Source: Bursaphelenchus xylophilus (Eukaryota > Nematoda > Chromadorea > Rhabditida > Aphelenchoididae). From it: a stretch of 64,000 bases of DNA. Below are positions 47,201 through 59,379 of this stretch, piece by piece. Below the pieces are notes generated by a model. That model saw nothing but the letters and a program-made list of their open reading frames with translations. It had not been told where the DNA came from and made no database searches. The DNA is taken from NCBI GenBank assembly GCA_904066235.2, contig CAJFCV020000006.1, positions 8,432,001 to 8,496,000 of the forward strand, given 5' to 3'. How positions within the stretch are numbered: the stretch's first letter is position 1; the number at the start of each line of letters is the position of its first letter. Both the position numbers and the translations under genes were made by a program.

Positions 47201-48024
47201 GTGTTTTTTACGCTGAATGGAAAATTTATCCATTGACGCCAACAAACTCGGTCTTGAATGGGTTTTAATCAGGGATTTTATAGTGTATTTTAAGTAAATT
47301 TACGTGGGATTTCGGAATGTTTTGAATTATTTTTGATGTCATAAAATTTAGTCATACTCACGTAACCTATTCTTTTACCTATTCTTTGAGTATCAAAGAG
47401 TTTTTTAGTCCAACAAAATTCAGAATTTATAAACGGCCCCACAACTTTGACCTCATTTTAGACAACAAAGATTCCTTTGCAACCTTTTTAAACTTTTCCT
47501 CCCTTGCATTAGGTTGATTAAAACTGTTTTGTGTCCTATTAGAAACTTCTGCTGAAATGGACCTTGACCCGACTCAGAAATGGAATATAACAATAAGGGT
47601 TACGGTAATCGTACGACGTTTAAAAAAGCCGTAAAAAATCCGCGGCCATAAAAAAGAAATTAACTTTTATCGAGGGGTATGAGCGGAGGGACGTAAAATT
47701 AGGAAATCGAAGATTTATGAGTGTATTTTGGAGGTTTATAGACTTTTAAAAATTTTGAAATCCGCATTTCCGCCAAAATTGGCATTGTGTTTTTTAACCA
47801 GATTTTGAAGATTTAGGGATTCCAATGGGTAGTAAATAAAGAGCCCAGAATAAACAACAGGGCAATAAAATTAGGCAGTTAGGCAGTTAGTACACAGTTT
47901 TCTAAAATCTTTTTATTTCCAAACTACTTTTTTTAATTTTGATGGTATAAATTATTTTTTTATTTTTCAGGGTGCCTACGGGCCCGGGACCGCGTTTCCA
48001 TCGGACTTGTACTACCAGTACTGA
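44297..48024 (+). CDS. flp-5: FMRFamide-like neuropeptide precursor, flp-5-like
   Basis: Three exons, 44297-44394, 46524-46608 and 47971-48024, join in phase to 78 residues. A signal peptide (LCLRLFAVLCLVVLMVSAAP) is followed by an acidic spacer. Then come two peptides in tandem: APKAKFIRFG-R and AGQKFIRFG-R. Gly supplies the C-terminal amide and single Arg residues are the cleavage sites, giving APKAKFIRF-amide and AGQKFIRF-amide. Known C. elegans FLP-5 peptides have the same KFIRFG core (APKPKFIRFG, AGAKFIRFG). The third KFIRFG copy of C. elegans is missing; the C-terminus is GAYGPGTAFPSDLYYQY. Introns of 2,129 and 1,362 bases are very long for so small a protein. AATAAA lies at 48235-48240. 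Confidence 0.9.
46264..46305. repeat. Perfect 42-bp palindrome in intron 1 of the flp-5-like gene
   Basis: The half TCCATTTCTATCACACCGTC-T is followed without spacer by its exact complement A-GACGGTGTGATAGAAATGGA. No mismatch occurs in the 21-base arms. Confidence 0.95.
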
Positions 48025-48814
48025 GCATCTGCACCATCCAGCATCACTTGTTACAGTACGCGCCGTTTTATTTGAATCGAAAAGAGAAAAGAAAAACAAA
48101 AACCATGCATCCATCCACCGCTGTTACACCCAAAAACAAGATCTCAGTGTCAAAAGTCGAGTCGAGTCAACCCTAAATAGCATCTCTACATCTCTATGTA
48201 ACGCTCTACTTATTAAATACCTTTCCCTGTTACTAATAAACCAGAAATAATTATTGTAAAAATTCTATTCCCACTGCTCCTGTAATATTTTTGAAATAAA
48301 TTTTGAGTACATCTGCAAAATTTATAATCAGAAAGTGGCTAAGATTTGTAAAATCTAAGGCCTCCTGAGTCGACTGGTGGAGATTTGAAGGAATTGTTCA
48401 TCTTGCTGATTAGCAATACGTCCATGATTAGACTTGGGTAAACATGTGTGTCAAAAATTTAAGGTACCCAAGCCTCACTATTGTCGTCAATTTCGTCAAC
48501 CTCTGGCCATCCGGGAATCGGCCTAGACTTGTGACCTACCTTTTCGATTAAAAAAAAAAGGGCGGAGGATGAAATAAAACTAAAACAAACGTAATTGTTT
48601 GATCCCCAAAGATTTTATTGTCTGAATTTCTACTGTTTTATCTTATTGGCCGGCTACGCCGCTTATTTACAATTTTTTATTTAATTCGACTACCATCCAA
48701 ACTTAACTGGCACAAAATCACAATTCAACAAAAAACCGGAAAGTCGTGACGAAAGACCGCAAAGCTTTCGTGCATGCCAGAAAGTATCTTTAATTTTTTA
48801 CAAGTGGAAGCTTA
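48025..48814. other. 3' region of the flp-5-like gene and intergenic
   Basis: Contains the polyadenylation signal at 48235-48240. Nothing else is supported. Confidence 0.45.
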
Positions 48815-49250
48815 CAGGGGAAGTACTCCAAGTGCGACGCCCAGATTTTCTTTAAATTTTGCACACACGTCGGGTGTGGACTAAATATCAATTCCTGAAA
48901 GTTTGCGGGCGCCGCCGAGATATCGAACGATTCTTGCCGCCGAGAGAGCACGCTAAACGTGGAGAGCGGTCAGAGAGAAAACCGCTTTTTGGCCATAACT
49001 CTGGCAGTTTCGAGCGGAAAATTTTGATTTTTTGTGGAAACATTATCCTTTACGGTTGAAATAGGCATGAAACTTTTCGTGCCGAAATTCGGCAAAAAAT
49101 CCAAAATTTTCACCGACTTTCAATCTAAAAATGTCGGTTGTTTCTGAAAAGCGCGAGCTAGGATTCTCGCATATATCTTAGAAAAAATTATTCTAAATTT
49201 GTGCCAAGTTTCACCAAAATCTGACCGTCGCATTTGGAGTACTTCCCCTG
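48815..49250. mobile_element. TTA-flanked MITE, well-preserved copy
   Basis: The perfectly inverted ends CAGGGGAAGTACTCCAAGTG / inverse of CATTTGGAGTACTTCCCCTG bound a 436-bp element. TTA stands on both sides (48812-48814 and 49251-49253), a TNA-type duplication as in Tc4/Tc5-like elements of C. elegans. A diverged copy lies in the receptor intron at 34171-34621. No transposase inside. Confidence 0.85.
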
Positions 49251-49253
49251 TTA

Positions 49254-49708
49254 GTTAGAATAAAAATCGAGCAAAAGAAAAAAAACTGCAATAAAGGCAA
49301 AGTAAGGAAAACGAAAAAATAGGACTTGAAAAAAAACAGTGAACAATATTATTTTTCCTTACGGCTTTGAAAGACGCGTAGCTGTTACTACATACTGTTC
49401 TCTTGGATCCTTCTAACACACGACATTAGTTGACTCTTTCGGCAAAGATACGATGCGTTTTTTCGTTGAGCACAACAGTCGACTCGCACTGTTGGCAAAT
49501 TTTTCTTTGACTTTTTGTAGTTGAAAAAAGTTTTCGTGCAAGGGGCATGATGGGCTGACCCAGAGTTCTCCGAATTCAAAATTAAAAAGTAAAATAAACT
49601 CCACTGCAGTGCACTGCACATTGTGAGCCTCGTCTACGATGCTAGATGCCAACACAAAAAAAATCTAGCGTTCATTCAACGCGCTCTGTTTTGCCCCGCT
49701 GATATGTA
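49254..49708. other. Short intergenic stretch, nothing supported
   Basis: Lies between the TTA-flanked MITE and the third mariner. Minus-strand open frames at 49388-49655 have no recognised motif. Confidence 0.4.
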
Positions 49709-50587
49709 TTAGGTTGGGGAATAAGTTCGTAGAGCTTTTTATTGTTTTGTTTTGCAAGGATTGTTTGTTGTTTGGCAAAGGTTATATATATTATTTGATA
49801 CAGTTTTTTCTCCTCTACAAAACTGTGCTTTTAGTTTTTTTTGAAAATTTAATTTTTTATAATTTTTTGGGCTTAAAAAGTTTTTGAGGTCCTCTTCGCC
49901 ATCGAATTTTTCACCTCGGATTTGGTTTGGCAGAAAGCGGAAAAGGTGGTAATCGGTTGGCGCAAGGTCTGAGAGTATGGTGGATGCTAAATAACCTCCC
50001 ATTCGAACTCATGGAGTGCGGTTTTGACGACTTGTGCAACGTGAGAGCAAGATGACTCGTGGAGCAAGATGACTTGGCATTGATTTCAGTCGAATAGCCC
50101 CATTTTCGAGGTGTAGTTGGGCATCATAGTGCTCCTTGTTGACCGTGGCGTTCTTTTGAGGCATGTCCCTATGCACCATGCCTTCCCAGTCCCTCCAAAT
50201 GCAGATCATGGCCTTTTTGGGTGGGGATATTGCTTGACTGTCCCCTGGGGCCACCCACTCCAGGAAACAGTCAACATTTTGCTTTATATTGACGTACAGA
50301 CACCATTTTCATCCCCGATGATGATTCGATACAAAGACCGCCGTTTGCGTCCACGTGCTGCTCGGCGAAAAAAGCAGGTGTCGAAAACGCAAATTTTTGC
50401 CTCCTAGATGGTTCACTTTTAAGCCCAAAAAATAATTAAAAATTAAATTTTCAAAAAAAACTAAAAACATAGTTTTGTAGAGGAGACAGAACTCTTTCGA
50501 ATGCATATATAAACTTTTCCAAACAACAAACAATCGTTGCAGGACGAGGCAATAAAGAAATCGTTGCGGACTTATTCCCCAACCTAA
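49709..50587 (-). mobile_element. Internally deleted mariner element 3
   Basis: The ends TTAGGTTGGGGAATAAGTTC (left) and TTAGGTTGGGGAATAAGTCC (right, inverted) bound 879 bp, with TA on both sides. A full mariner is about 1.3 kb, so roughly a third is missing. The transposase remnant reads on the minus strand. Confidence 0.95.
49739..50254 (-). pseudogene. Mariner transposase remnant, catalytic domain
   Basis: From 50254 the minus strand reads KAMICIWRDWEGMVHRDMPQ then NATVNKEHYDAQLH, the segment between the first and second catalytic Asp. After a frame change, from 50002, LAPTDYHLFRFLPNQIRGEK then FDGEEDLKNFL covers the third Asp region. The helix-turn-helix half is absent and the frame is broken. 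Confidence 0.9.
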
Positions 50588-50882
50588 TATTTTCTTGACC
50601 GCTAATTGGGAATCTTCTGGAAGACGCTTTTACCAAATAGGGTACAGTGTAATATTCTGCATCCTATGATTGCAACGCATGACGCATTTCATGGTTATGG
50701 CACGGAAACTAAAGTAGCTGCAGTAGCCAAGCGGGGTTGAAAAATTAAAAAATTACTGTATGTACAAGCTTCTAAGCTTGCACTATTAAGTAACTTCACA
50801 GAGTGTTCAAAGGTCTGTTCACGGAAGTCGCTGCCAAATGCAGTGCCGCTGGCACTCTTCTGCCTTTTTTCCTAAGAAATAT

Positions 50883-50910
50883 CTGGCGTATAATTAAAAT
50901 TATACGCCAG
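50883..50910. repeat. 28-bp hairpin sequence
   Basis: CTGGCGTATAATT, a two-base AA spacer, then the exact complement AATTATACGCCAG. Confidence 0.9.
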
Positions 50911-53219
50911 TGTTTTTGATTTGTCCTATGGTTGCAAACGTTTTGAATCATACAGAGCTCATCCTCTCATGTCTTGCAGAGTGCTCGGTACATGTGTGAT
51001 TTGTGTACGTTGGCCGTTGAAGGATGTGATTTATTGCCCATTTAATACCCACCGTGACCGTTGACGGCGATTATATTTCCGAGTATTTAGCAGCTAGGTG
51101 GTGGAATAGGACCTTTTCAATACCGCTTGAAAGTGCATAGATAATTGTTTTTTAAGACTTCCAAGGATTCTTTTGCACTCCATGGCAGCTTTTCTCAATA
51201 AGGACGGGGCTTCAGTTTCTTGGAAACGGTATTTATTTACAAAACGAGGCCCGTTCAGTGTGTTGTATTGCGTAAAATTCCAGGTTGCATTTGCACGTAA
51301 GTTCAGAAGCTCAAACTTTTTGTACTTCAACTTAATGAGGCAGCAATCTTTAACTTGTTCGAATGGTCAGTAGCTTGAACTATTTTACAGTTTTTTCGGT
51401 TGATCTTCTGGGCCGATTTTTTCGGAAATTACAGGCTATTTGCCAGGATAGCGATATATAAAACATCCTGAGCAACTCGTAAAGATGACTTGAAAATCGT
51501 CAACTGCCAGGTTCCTAACCGCTGATTTCCTGGTCAAAAAATTCTTTGTTACTTTGGTTAATGCAGTAATTATGATATTATTGTAATGTTCTTTTGAAAT
51601 TTAAAACTTTTCAGACGTGAAAGAAGTGAAATTGAGCATATCGTGGATTGCTTGTAACACTAGTTCATGCATGAATTAGTCAGCGGCTAGATCGGCTACT
51701 TACTTTACTTTTGAAGTTAATTTTAAATGCGCCTTCCTTGTTTAATGGCCAAAAAATCTACTTTCTTAAGCAGACGCTAACTTATAGTATTTGTAGTACA
51801 AATAGTATCAATGCTAAATTTTGTTGAGCAAGCAACATGAGCAAAATGTCATGTAATATTTCCTTGATTTCTGTCAAGCGAAGGATTGAGATCTCATATA
51901 TGTCAATAGAACACCCAATTTTTGTCAAATTTTTATCAAATTAAGTTTACAAACTGAAAGAGTTTCCTTGTGACCTCATTCCTTCAACATCTTCCACTTC
52001 ATTTTTTTATCTTTTATCCTTCGCATTACAAACCAAACGTCAGCTTGTTGTCATAAATATTCGGGATTATTTTTGGCCAATATATTCTCGCGCAATTGCT
52101 TAGATTACTTTTTTTCTTTTGCGTCGGATATTACTCTTGTTTAGTATTTGCAAAATTCGGCTACGTATTCGGGAAAACATATACGCGGGCGTTGCAAGAA
52201 GGCAGAATTTCCTTCAGCGGGCAATTTAGACTCGGGAGGTCATGGACTATATATGATGCTATCCGAATTTACAAAAATGGATTACTTGAGCCTTTGGTGG
52301 GTCTGTCATGTCAATAACGGAATGAAACATGTATTTAATACAAGTTAATCCACCTTTTTCTAGGTTAGGGTTGACACTGTTTCCCTTTGTTTTGTCGGGA
52401 TTGATTGGAATTGTGGCGATATCCTGAAATAACTTATTTTTTTCCCTTTAATTTCTGATTCTGAAAAATGGATTATGAAAATCTCGGTAAAAAGAGTTTG
52501 GTAGTAATCGGATCTATGAGCAGACAGGAAGCCACGATTTTTATCTGTTTTTCAAGATTACTGTGGTCGACAAAATATTTTTGCGATCTTCGCAGTGGTG
52601 CTCAGGTTTCCTTTAAATTTGGATTAATGGCCGGGCCGAAGCCATCAATCGCTGATTTTAGCTAACGCTTTTCACAGGGGTGGTTAAATTATTCAACTCG
52701 GAAACAATATGAACTTTCCATGACAAACCTCGCAAAAATACCAAATTTTCACACATTTTTTGCCGTGAAATGTGGGTGCTTCCGGAAGGAATTGATTTTA
52801 CGGATTCGCATTTATTCGAAGAAATTCTAACCCGACTTTCTAAAAGGTTTATCAGCATCAAAGTCTTTTTTTGTTCCACTTATTCGCCAATACCAATTTC
52901 TTCGTTCCTTGCACCGCAATTTAAGTGCATGAACGATAATCTACACCGGAACTTCCGGAGATTTTATTTTCGTCTTCCAGGTTGGCTGTGTCCTCGGTTT
53001 TGTTGCCTGATGCATTCCCCGAACGTAGTTACATTTTGCATATTCAGGCCCTAAAGCAAGGGCATTACGGTAGCCAAATGCTTGCGTCAATACCACAATA
53101 CACTGCCAATTTAGTTAACTTTGATTGCCATAAGTAGAAATTATTATTATCCTTCGTGTGCCTTTTCATATGATTCATATTCGTAAGGTATATTTCTTGC
53201 GCAAGAGGTCATATTTGAC

Positions 53220-53263
53220 GCAGTAGAAACCTACTAACCATTTTTTTAGTAGGTTTCTACTGC
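53220..53263. repeat. 44-bp hairpin with perfect 18-bp stem
   Basis: GCAGTAGAAACCTACTAA and its exact complement surround an 8-base loop CCATTTTT. The loop is T-rich. It is too short for a canonical miRNA precursor. Confidence 0.9.
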
Positions 53264-53929
53264 CGTTTTGTTTCTGACGTTAGGCTTATGCCATGCTGCA
53301 GATAAAGTAAGGCGCTGGGACGAAGTACGAAGACCGTGAACTGCAAAATTTCTAGAAATATAACCATCCTTCTTAGAAGAAGCCTACAACTTTTCCGCAA
53401 ACCGCCTTTACGGTAAATATTTTCCAATTCAAATCCCAAACTTCTCCAGCTTCCCGGATATAATCTCTCTGTCCTTTCTATTATGTTTTTCACAAAACGT
53501 AGGCGTCTGCGCTTTCTTGGATTCCTAAAATACCGATTGTTTACTCATAAACAATTCGCCGAACCCAGTCCATCAACCCCCCTCGCGGCTAGCTAATCCA
53601 GGCCTCGGCCTGCGGCTAGTCTAATCGTTTCCAGCTAGGGTTTTGACTTCCAATGTCAGCAGCGGATAATCCCTCTTTGTCTATATAAAGGGAACGACGT
53701 ATTCGCGGCGTAGTCATAGTCCTCAGTCTGTGGGATTTCACCGATGAGATATTGGGAGTTAAGTCGGTCGAACGGAACAAAGATAATCGTTCGATATTTG
53801 TGGAAGTTTAGTCGGCGAACGAATGGCGGTGACGGGCGAACGGGGGAATTACGGTGGATTTGACAATGCGAACTGACCTCGTTTTGTGGTTTTAATAGTT
53901 ATGGCTAAAATTCCCTTTAATTATATGTT

Positions 53930-54130
53930 TGTAACGGGACCCTTCTGAGTCCTTTTAGCAGTCTGAACTCTTCATTATTCTAGGTATTGGAATATATATA
54001 TTTATTGAGGAGACTCCTCAGAGCGCGCGTCCGCACCCTGGGCCTACAATAAGCTCGATATGATAGAACGCGGGCTTTGGCTGGCTTTACCCCTCCGCTT
54101 GGGTAACGCGCGCCAAAAGCTCCCGCGACA
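53930..54130 (-). repeat. 3' LTR (minus-strand element)
   Basis: Same 201 bases as 54842-55042. It includes the minus-strand AATAAA within TCCTCAATAAATATATAT. Confidence 0.88.
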
Positions 54131-54186
54131 TCCTCCCCCACCAAGGAAAACGATGACCGCATCGTTGAAAGTTAACAATTTGAATT

Positions 54187-54687
54187 CTAAAAGACAGATA
54201 CAACAAGAGGGGATAAGTGCAAGGGCCTATGTACATACAACTTGTGTTCTTGGGGTCTTAGAAACATGTTATTAAAATTCCCTAACACGATAATAGTTTT
54301 TGGTGGCTTACGGGTTAGAATGATCATAGTCGATATTCCATGTTTTCGTCTTGAGCGGTACTGTTCTTCCAAACGTTCGTCTCGGTGGCGGATCGTCATT
54401 GACTCACGCATCTTCTTCGTCTTCTTCTGGATGTTGACCGTCGATATGTTCCTGTGCTTGCCCTTTGTCCATTTGCTTCGGATTGTAGTTGCAGTGCTTC
54501 CCTTTGCATCTGCAGGCTCTCCCCCCTCAGAGAGAGGCGTCCTCGCCGATTTTGTCGCTTCTTTGGCGTTGAATTTGTTGAGCATGTCTCTCCTCATGCT
54601 GATCGGCCTTCTCCGGTGGATCCGTTGCCTCTTCCTGGGTCGGTCCATTTCATCTTCGGAGTTCATCATTCCATTTCCTTGGGGCAT
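54187..54687 (-). CDS. Basic gag-like protein of the LTR element
   Basis: A 166-codon frame runs in the same direction as the LTR element. It starts MPQGNGMMNSEDEMDRPRKR and is very rich in Arg and Lys (RQRIHRRRP, RKHGIST, KKTKKMRE). This could be a truncated gag or nucleic-acid-binding protein. I see no CCHC knuckle. A 162-codon frame lies antisense (54242-54730), but the primer-binding site, polypurine tract and polyadenylation signal favour the minus strand. Confidence 0.4.
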   Translation of the reverse strand: MPQGNGMMNSEDEMDRPRKRQRIHRRRPISMRRDMLNKFNAKEATKSARTPLSEGGEPADAKGSTATTIRSKWTKGKHRNISTVNIQKKTKKMRESMTIRHRDERLEEQYRSRRKHGISTMIILTRKPPKTIIVLGNFNNMFLRPQEHKLYVHRPLHLSPLVVSVF

Positions 54688-54841
54688 TCACTTCACCTTC
54701 TTTGCAGGTGGATATAGAGGACGTCGATAGATTTTAAATATTTGGGGTAGGCAATTGACACAGTAGGACAACACACACAGAATTAAACTTAGAAAATATA
54801 CCATAGAATTCAGAGAAGACTGCTCTGGTGGGACCTCCATC

Positions 54842-55042
54842 TGTAACGGGACCCTTCTGAGTCCTTTTAGCAGTCTGAACTCTTCATTATTCTAGGTATT
54901 GGAATATATATATTTATTGAGGAGACTCCTCAGAGCGCGCGTCCGCACCCTGGGCCTACAATAAGCTCGATATGATAGAACGCGGGCTTTGGCTGGCTTT
55001 ACCCCTCCGCTTGGGTAACGCGCGCCAAAAGCTCCCGCGACA
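54842..55042 (-). repeat. 5' LTR (minus-strand element)
   Basis: Starts TGTCGCGGGAGCTTTTGG at 55042 on the minus strand and ends CCGTTACA. It appears identical to the other LTR. Confidence 0.88.
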
Positions 55043-58000
55043 TGTTTGTGTATAAGCTTTTCGACTATTTTTGATTACTTTAGGACAAATTTATACACAA
55101 TGATTACTTGTCCTTGAAACATTACCGTAGTCATACAGCAAAATTTACAGAGGGATAATCTGACAATGTACTCGAATTATATTATAATTGCTTTACTTCC
55201 TTTCTTTCCAAAAATGCGAGAGAGGTCTGTTTGTTTTTACTATCATCCACAGTATCTTCGTTTACAATGGTCTTCGAGCTCACAAACATCTGAGAATTCT
55301 TCCTTGTTTAGGGTCGTTTCGTTTCCAAAAATTTCTAATCGGAGCGTCCAGACTTTATGTTGCAAATTGTAAAGCGCACCACAATTTCTCGAACCCGACG
55401 AACCTTATTAGTAAATAATGTTCTCTTGTCGAGATTAGTTGACCCTCTTCTTTTCAATAACTTTCTAATCACGTCTCCCCGGAATAGAATTGTATGCAAA
55501 TAGTTTTGTTTGGAACACTTTTTGCAGAACATCATCAACAGCGAGCTCTGATGTGCTCCGATTTTACGTTTGCGTCACATATGTATCAGAGGGCCAATTT
55601 GCCGGTATTTACCAGGCCATATGAGTAAACACATATGAAATCTTTTATAAATGCAACCATTATATGGAGAGTTGTGTTGGAAAGTTTGATATAGGCCTAA
55701 ACTTTGACTTGTCGGCCGGAAATGACACATATTTACAATCAGTGTTTGCTATGTTAGTCTTCGGAGATATTGCAAAAGAAGCTGCTAATGACTCAAATAC
55801 ATTGAACAAAAATTTTTGGCAAGTAGATGACGGATAAAGCTCTTTAGAACTAAAAATATGTTAGTGTTTTTCCCTCGCCCTTTGCCTGTTTCACACTCAC
55901 TTTTACGAGACATCTACGGGCAGATGTTGTGATGGGTGTTTTTTGTATGTCAGCACACCGATGTTGGGACTATTTGACTTGGAAAGGATTTCTTAAACCA
56001 ATAAGTGGATTTTGATGCAAAATAATGATAATGCAGGCTACGAATGCTTGAAGAACGAGTTTCTTGAGTTCAGCGTGTATAACTGATAAATGAGAGGGCG
56101 GCCGGAAAAAATTGCCCACATTTTTTGACGCAACCTTGAAAAAACATAATGTTCCTTAAAAAACCCGGAAAGAGTGTAAGAAGTTTCTGAAAATCTTCTC
56201 AACAAACTATAGAACATTTTCTGCAAAGCAATTTCCAAAACTCTCGCATCGATAAACCGTAAGCCACTTTTTTGTGCAAGCTTTCTTTGGAATCTGAGGG
56301 CCATCAAAATCACAAATTTACCGTTAAAACCACGGCTTTTAATCATAACGGAAATATGGAGAACGTTGAACTTCTTGGTGCTTTACAGATGACAAACTCA
56401 TTAGACCTTCTATAGGACCACTCTTTGGATTCGTGTTTGCTATTTTGTTATTCATTATAGATCTATTCGAAAGCCGCTGATTCGTTTCTACATCCTTTAA
56501 TCTTTACTTCCTTACCTTGTTACTTCACTCTCGGTTATGTGACATCTTTGCAGCCATCTCCAACCTATTCCCTACGCAACGGTGACCCAAACCGAACAAA
56601 CGGATGCTGGGAAGTGCCGTTCAGTTCCCGGACGACCGTTTCTTACGATTCACGAGAAAACCTCGTCAATTCTTGAGGAACCTCGCTTCTTCTTTTGATT
56701 TTCACACAAAAACAAACCATGTTTCCCGGTAATGTAATATCCACAAGCGGAATATTTGATGATGCGGCAAAAAGGGGATGGGTTTGTTTATGGTTCAGTC
56801 CACATTTTTCGGTTTCTACATTGCTCACTTTAATAGTGTTAAAAATTGACACAGTTGGACCGATCTTTTTATAGATGTGATAGCCTTAAAAGAGGGTCGA
56901 GAGGTTTGCCAGAAACGTTACAATGATTCGTGCACGCTTTTTGGGAATAATAATGGGCTGTGTTAATTAAAGGCACATCTTGCAGGCAATAACAAGCGAT
57001 TTTACAGAAAATACGTGGAACAATCTTTTCATTCACTAACTGTAAGGGCGCAATGCCAAAAAGACTGTCGACGTTTCTGTGATTGTACATATTCATGTTG
57101 TATGAAAGGTACTGTAGTGAAGGCGAGGATTAAAGGAAATGTCAGTTTCTGTAGAGAATATAATACGTCTCCAATCAAAGGACGTGAGCTTGTGGATTAT
57201 GTATTGTAAAGATAAAAACGGATATCTTATGACTTAGAGGGGTATTATCAGGTCTGTCTTAAGAGGTGGTAAATCTAAATTGGTCTGACATATTCTGCGA
57301 TCAAAGCCGAGGGGAAATTGCGATGCAGTTAGAGATTGCCGTTTACCCTTCAATAATTCTGAGGCCCCAATATCTCAGCGTCCTTCAGAGTAAAAGTCAT
57401 TACCGATTCCTTTGATATCTCAAATTTTTTGACAGAGTTCTTTAAAAATGACAGTTTATGTTGACTTTTTCAAAAACAATATTTGAGTCGTATAATGGAA
57501 CACCAAACTGTGGCCAATTACATATATGGGCATTATTTACTCGAACCCTTTTATTTCGATGTATATCCAAACAGTTTAGTACTTTTGGACTTCCTTCCCG
57601 TCAATTGTCCTCTTCAACTTTATGGCATAAATATTTATAAACTTCTAAAAACAATTGCGTTTTCCGAAGGAACAGATAACTTATTAATAAGCCCATAATC
57701 ATGCCATCTTAATCTTAACGAGTTCGTTTTGTCAAATGAGTTGGTTATTATTATTATCAGCCTGCCGTGAAAATAATGTGGATGGTTTGGTGCGCAAGGG
57801 CGACAATTTGTTGCGACAAATGCGCATTATTTTTCAGGCAGAGTGATGTGTCACTGGTAAATATAGAAACGACCTCAGTCTTAGGATTCGCCTCATCTTG
57901 TGAGTTTGTAATGATAAGGTCGAAAATCATCCGAGACTGTATGAGTATTTACAATGCATTTACTACATTTACGAATATAGTATATGTACATATGTATTAC

Positions 58001-59045
58001 ATATATAATGTCATCCTATGCCAATACAATGTTCTTTGTGTGGGCGAGTGGACTGATAATTTTTACTGTGTAGTATAATAGTATCGAAAGTCTTTCGCAT
58101 TTCATGCTACGACTACGCCTACAGATCTCACAATTTTTTCATTTCTCATTCTCTTGTCAAACGAGGCTGGATGTGTTTAGGGTCAGAACATTCTTTTCTA
58201 TTTTTTTCAACGAATTCTGCATAGGTATCAATTGAAAACTTTAGAAAGTTGCCTTGAGCGTTGCATCCGACCACTTCCTTGATAAGCATCAAAAATCTTC
58301 CAAATTTATAGTAAATTGGTTAATGATTCCTATTGTCACCGATGTAATCACCCTTTTTGTATCCCTTTTGAATATCTCATTAATCATCCAATAATCCGCG
58401 TCCCTACAGAATCTTGGCATAATTACAACTACACTTCCACTGGCTTAGGGGGACAAAGGATTTCGCCATTAATTACGGCATCTAATCTTGTAAATGCGCG
58501 CGGATTTTGCATCATCTCTCTCTTTTTTCGGGTCGAGTGTATACCAAATTTAGGACAAGTTATTTTTGTGTCGGCTTCCAGTAAACAACACGATTGTTTG
58601 TTGTGCCCTGTTTCTTTGTGTTCCCAATGTTTTTCCGAAAGATTAATGGCCAAAAATGACAAACACAGGCTATGGAAATTATTGCAATCATCTGCTCTTG
58701 ACGCTTTTTTGACGTAAAAATATTTTCCCAAAATTTCGAGATGTCGTATGTCAGCATAAACATGATGGCTATGAAAACCTTTATAATTATACGGTCGGGA
58801 AACGGAATTGCGCGTGTTTATGTTATTAGTAGATTTGAAGGACAAGAAAAAGGTACTTTACACGTAGTATAAGATATGAAATGGAATAGCAATTTTGCAA
58901 ATTTTTTTGGTTTAAGTTTTTTGGGCAATTGTAGGTGTAGCGAAATGTTTACACTAAAATAAAACTTGTCATTACTGGGTAATTGAAGGGTCCTATTGGC
59001 TATTGTAAGTTATAACCTAAACAATTTTTTTGCGAAGAAGCGTAT
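55043..59045. other. Intergenic, no gene seen
   Basis: Open frames at 56038-56346, 57458-58078 and 58316-58845 lack recognisable motifs and splice context. I support nothing here. Confidence 0.4.
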
Positions 59046-59123
59046 GTTTTCGAGGGTGCTGATTTCGAAAATCATGTAAATTTTTCCTCTAGTACTATAT
59101 TCGAAATCAGCACCCTCGAAAAC
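59046..59123. repeat. Hairpin of a 24-bp inverted repeat
   Basis: GTTTTCGAGGGTGCTGATTT then CGAA at 59046-59069 is mirrored exactly at 59100-59123. A third, one-mismatch copy (TTCGAAATGAGCACCCTC) lies near 59217. Confidence 0.9.
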
Positions 59124-59283
59124 CCCTAAATCGAGTATTTATGAAAAAAATCAAAAATTACTACTTTACAGTACTACTTAAGGAAAAAAGTAAGAATCAA
59201 AAAAATGAATGTCATTTTCGAAATGAGCACCCTCTATTATCCTAACTTCGACATTTGCATGGAAGAAAAATAATACTTTTCGG

Positions 59284-59379
59284 TTTCCCCAATCGTACTT
59301 TTCCCCAATCGTCTTTTTCCCCAATCGTCCCTTTCCCCAATCGTCCCTTTCCCCAATCGTCCCTTTCCCCAATCGTCCC
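59284..59379. repeat. Minisatellite, about 16-bp unit
   Basis: Six tandem copies of CCCTTTCCCCAATCGT; the first two are diverged and the last four nearly identical. Confidence 0.9.

Larger units (their letters stand above)
50588..53929. other. Intergenic, no gene seen
   Basis: No gene is supported. It contains two hairpins (50883-50910; 53220-53263). A somewhat GC-richer block at 53560-53870 includes TATATAAAGGG near 53681, which could be a core promoter or part of an old LTR, but nothing firm follows it. Confidence 0.35.
53930..55042 (-). mobile_element. Short non-autonomous LTR retrotransposon with identical LTRs
   Basis: Two 201-bp direct repeats (53930-54130 and 54842-55042) with TG...CA ends enclose 711 bp. 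Read on the minus strand, the LTR holds an AATAAA. The 5' LTR is followed after two bases by TGGAGGTCCCACCAGAG, a plausible tRNA primer-binding site starting with TGG. GGTGGGGGAGGA precedes the 3' LTR as polypurine tract. TGTT (or TGTTT) flanks both ends. I see no difference between the two LTRs, so insertion is recent. No protease, reverse transcriptase or integrase is present. Confidence 0.88.
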
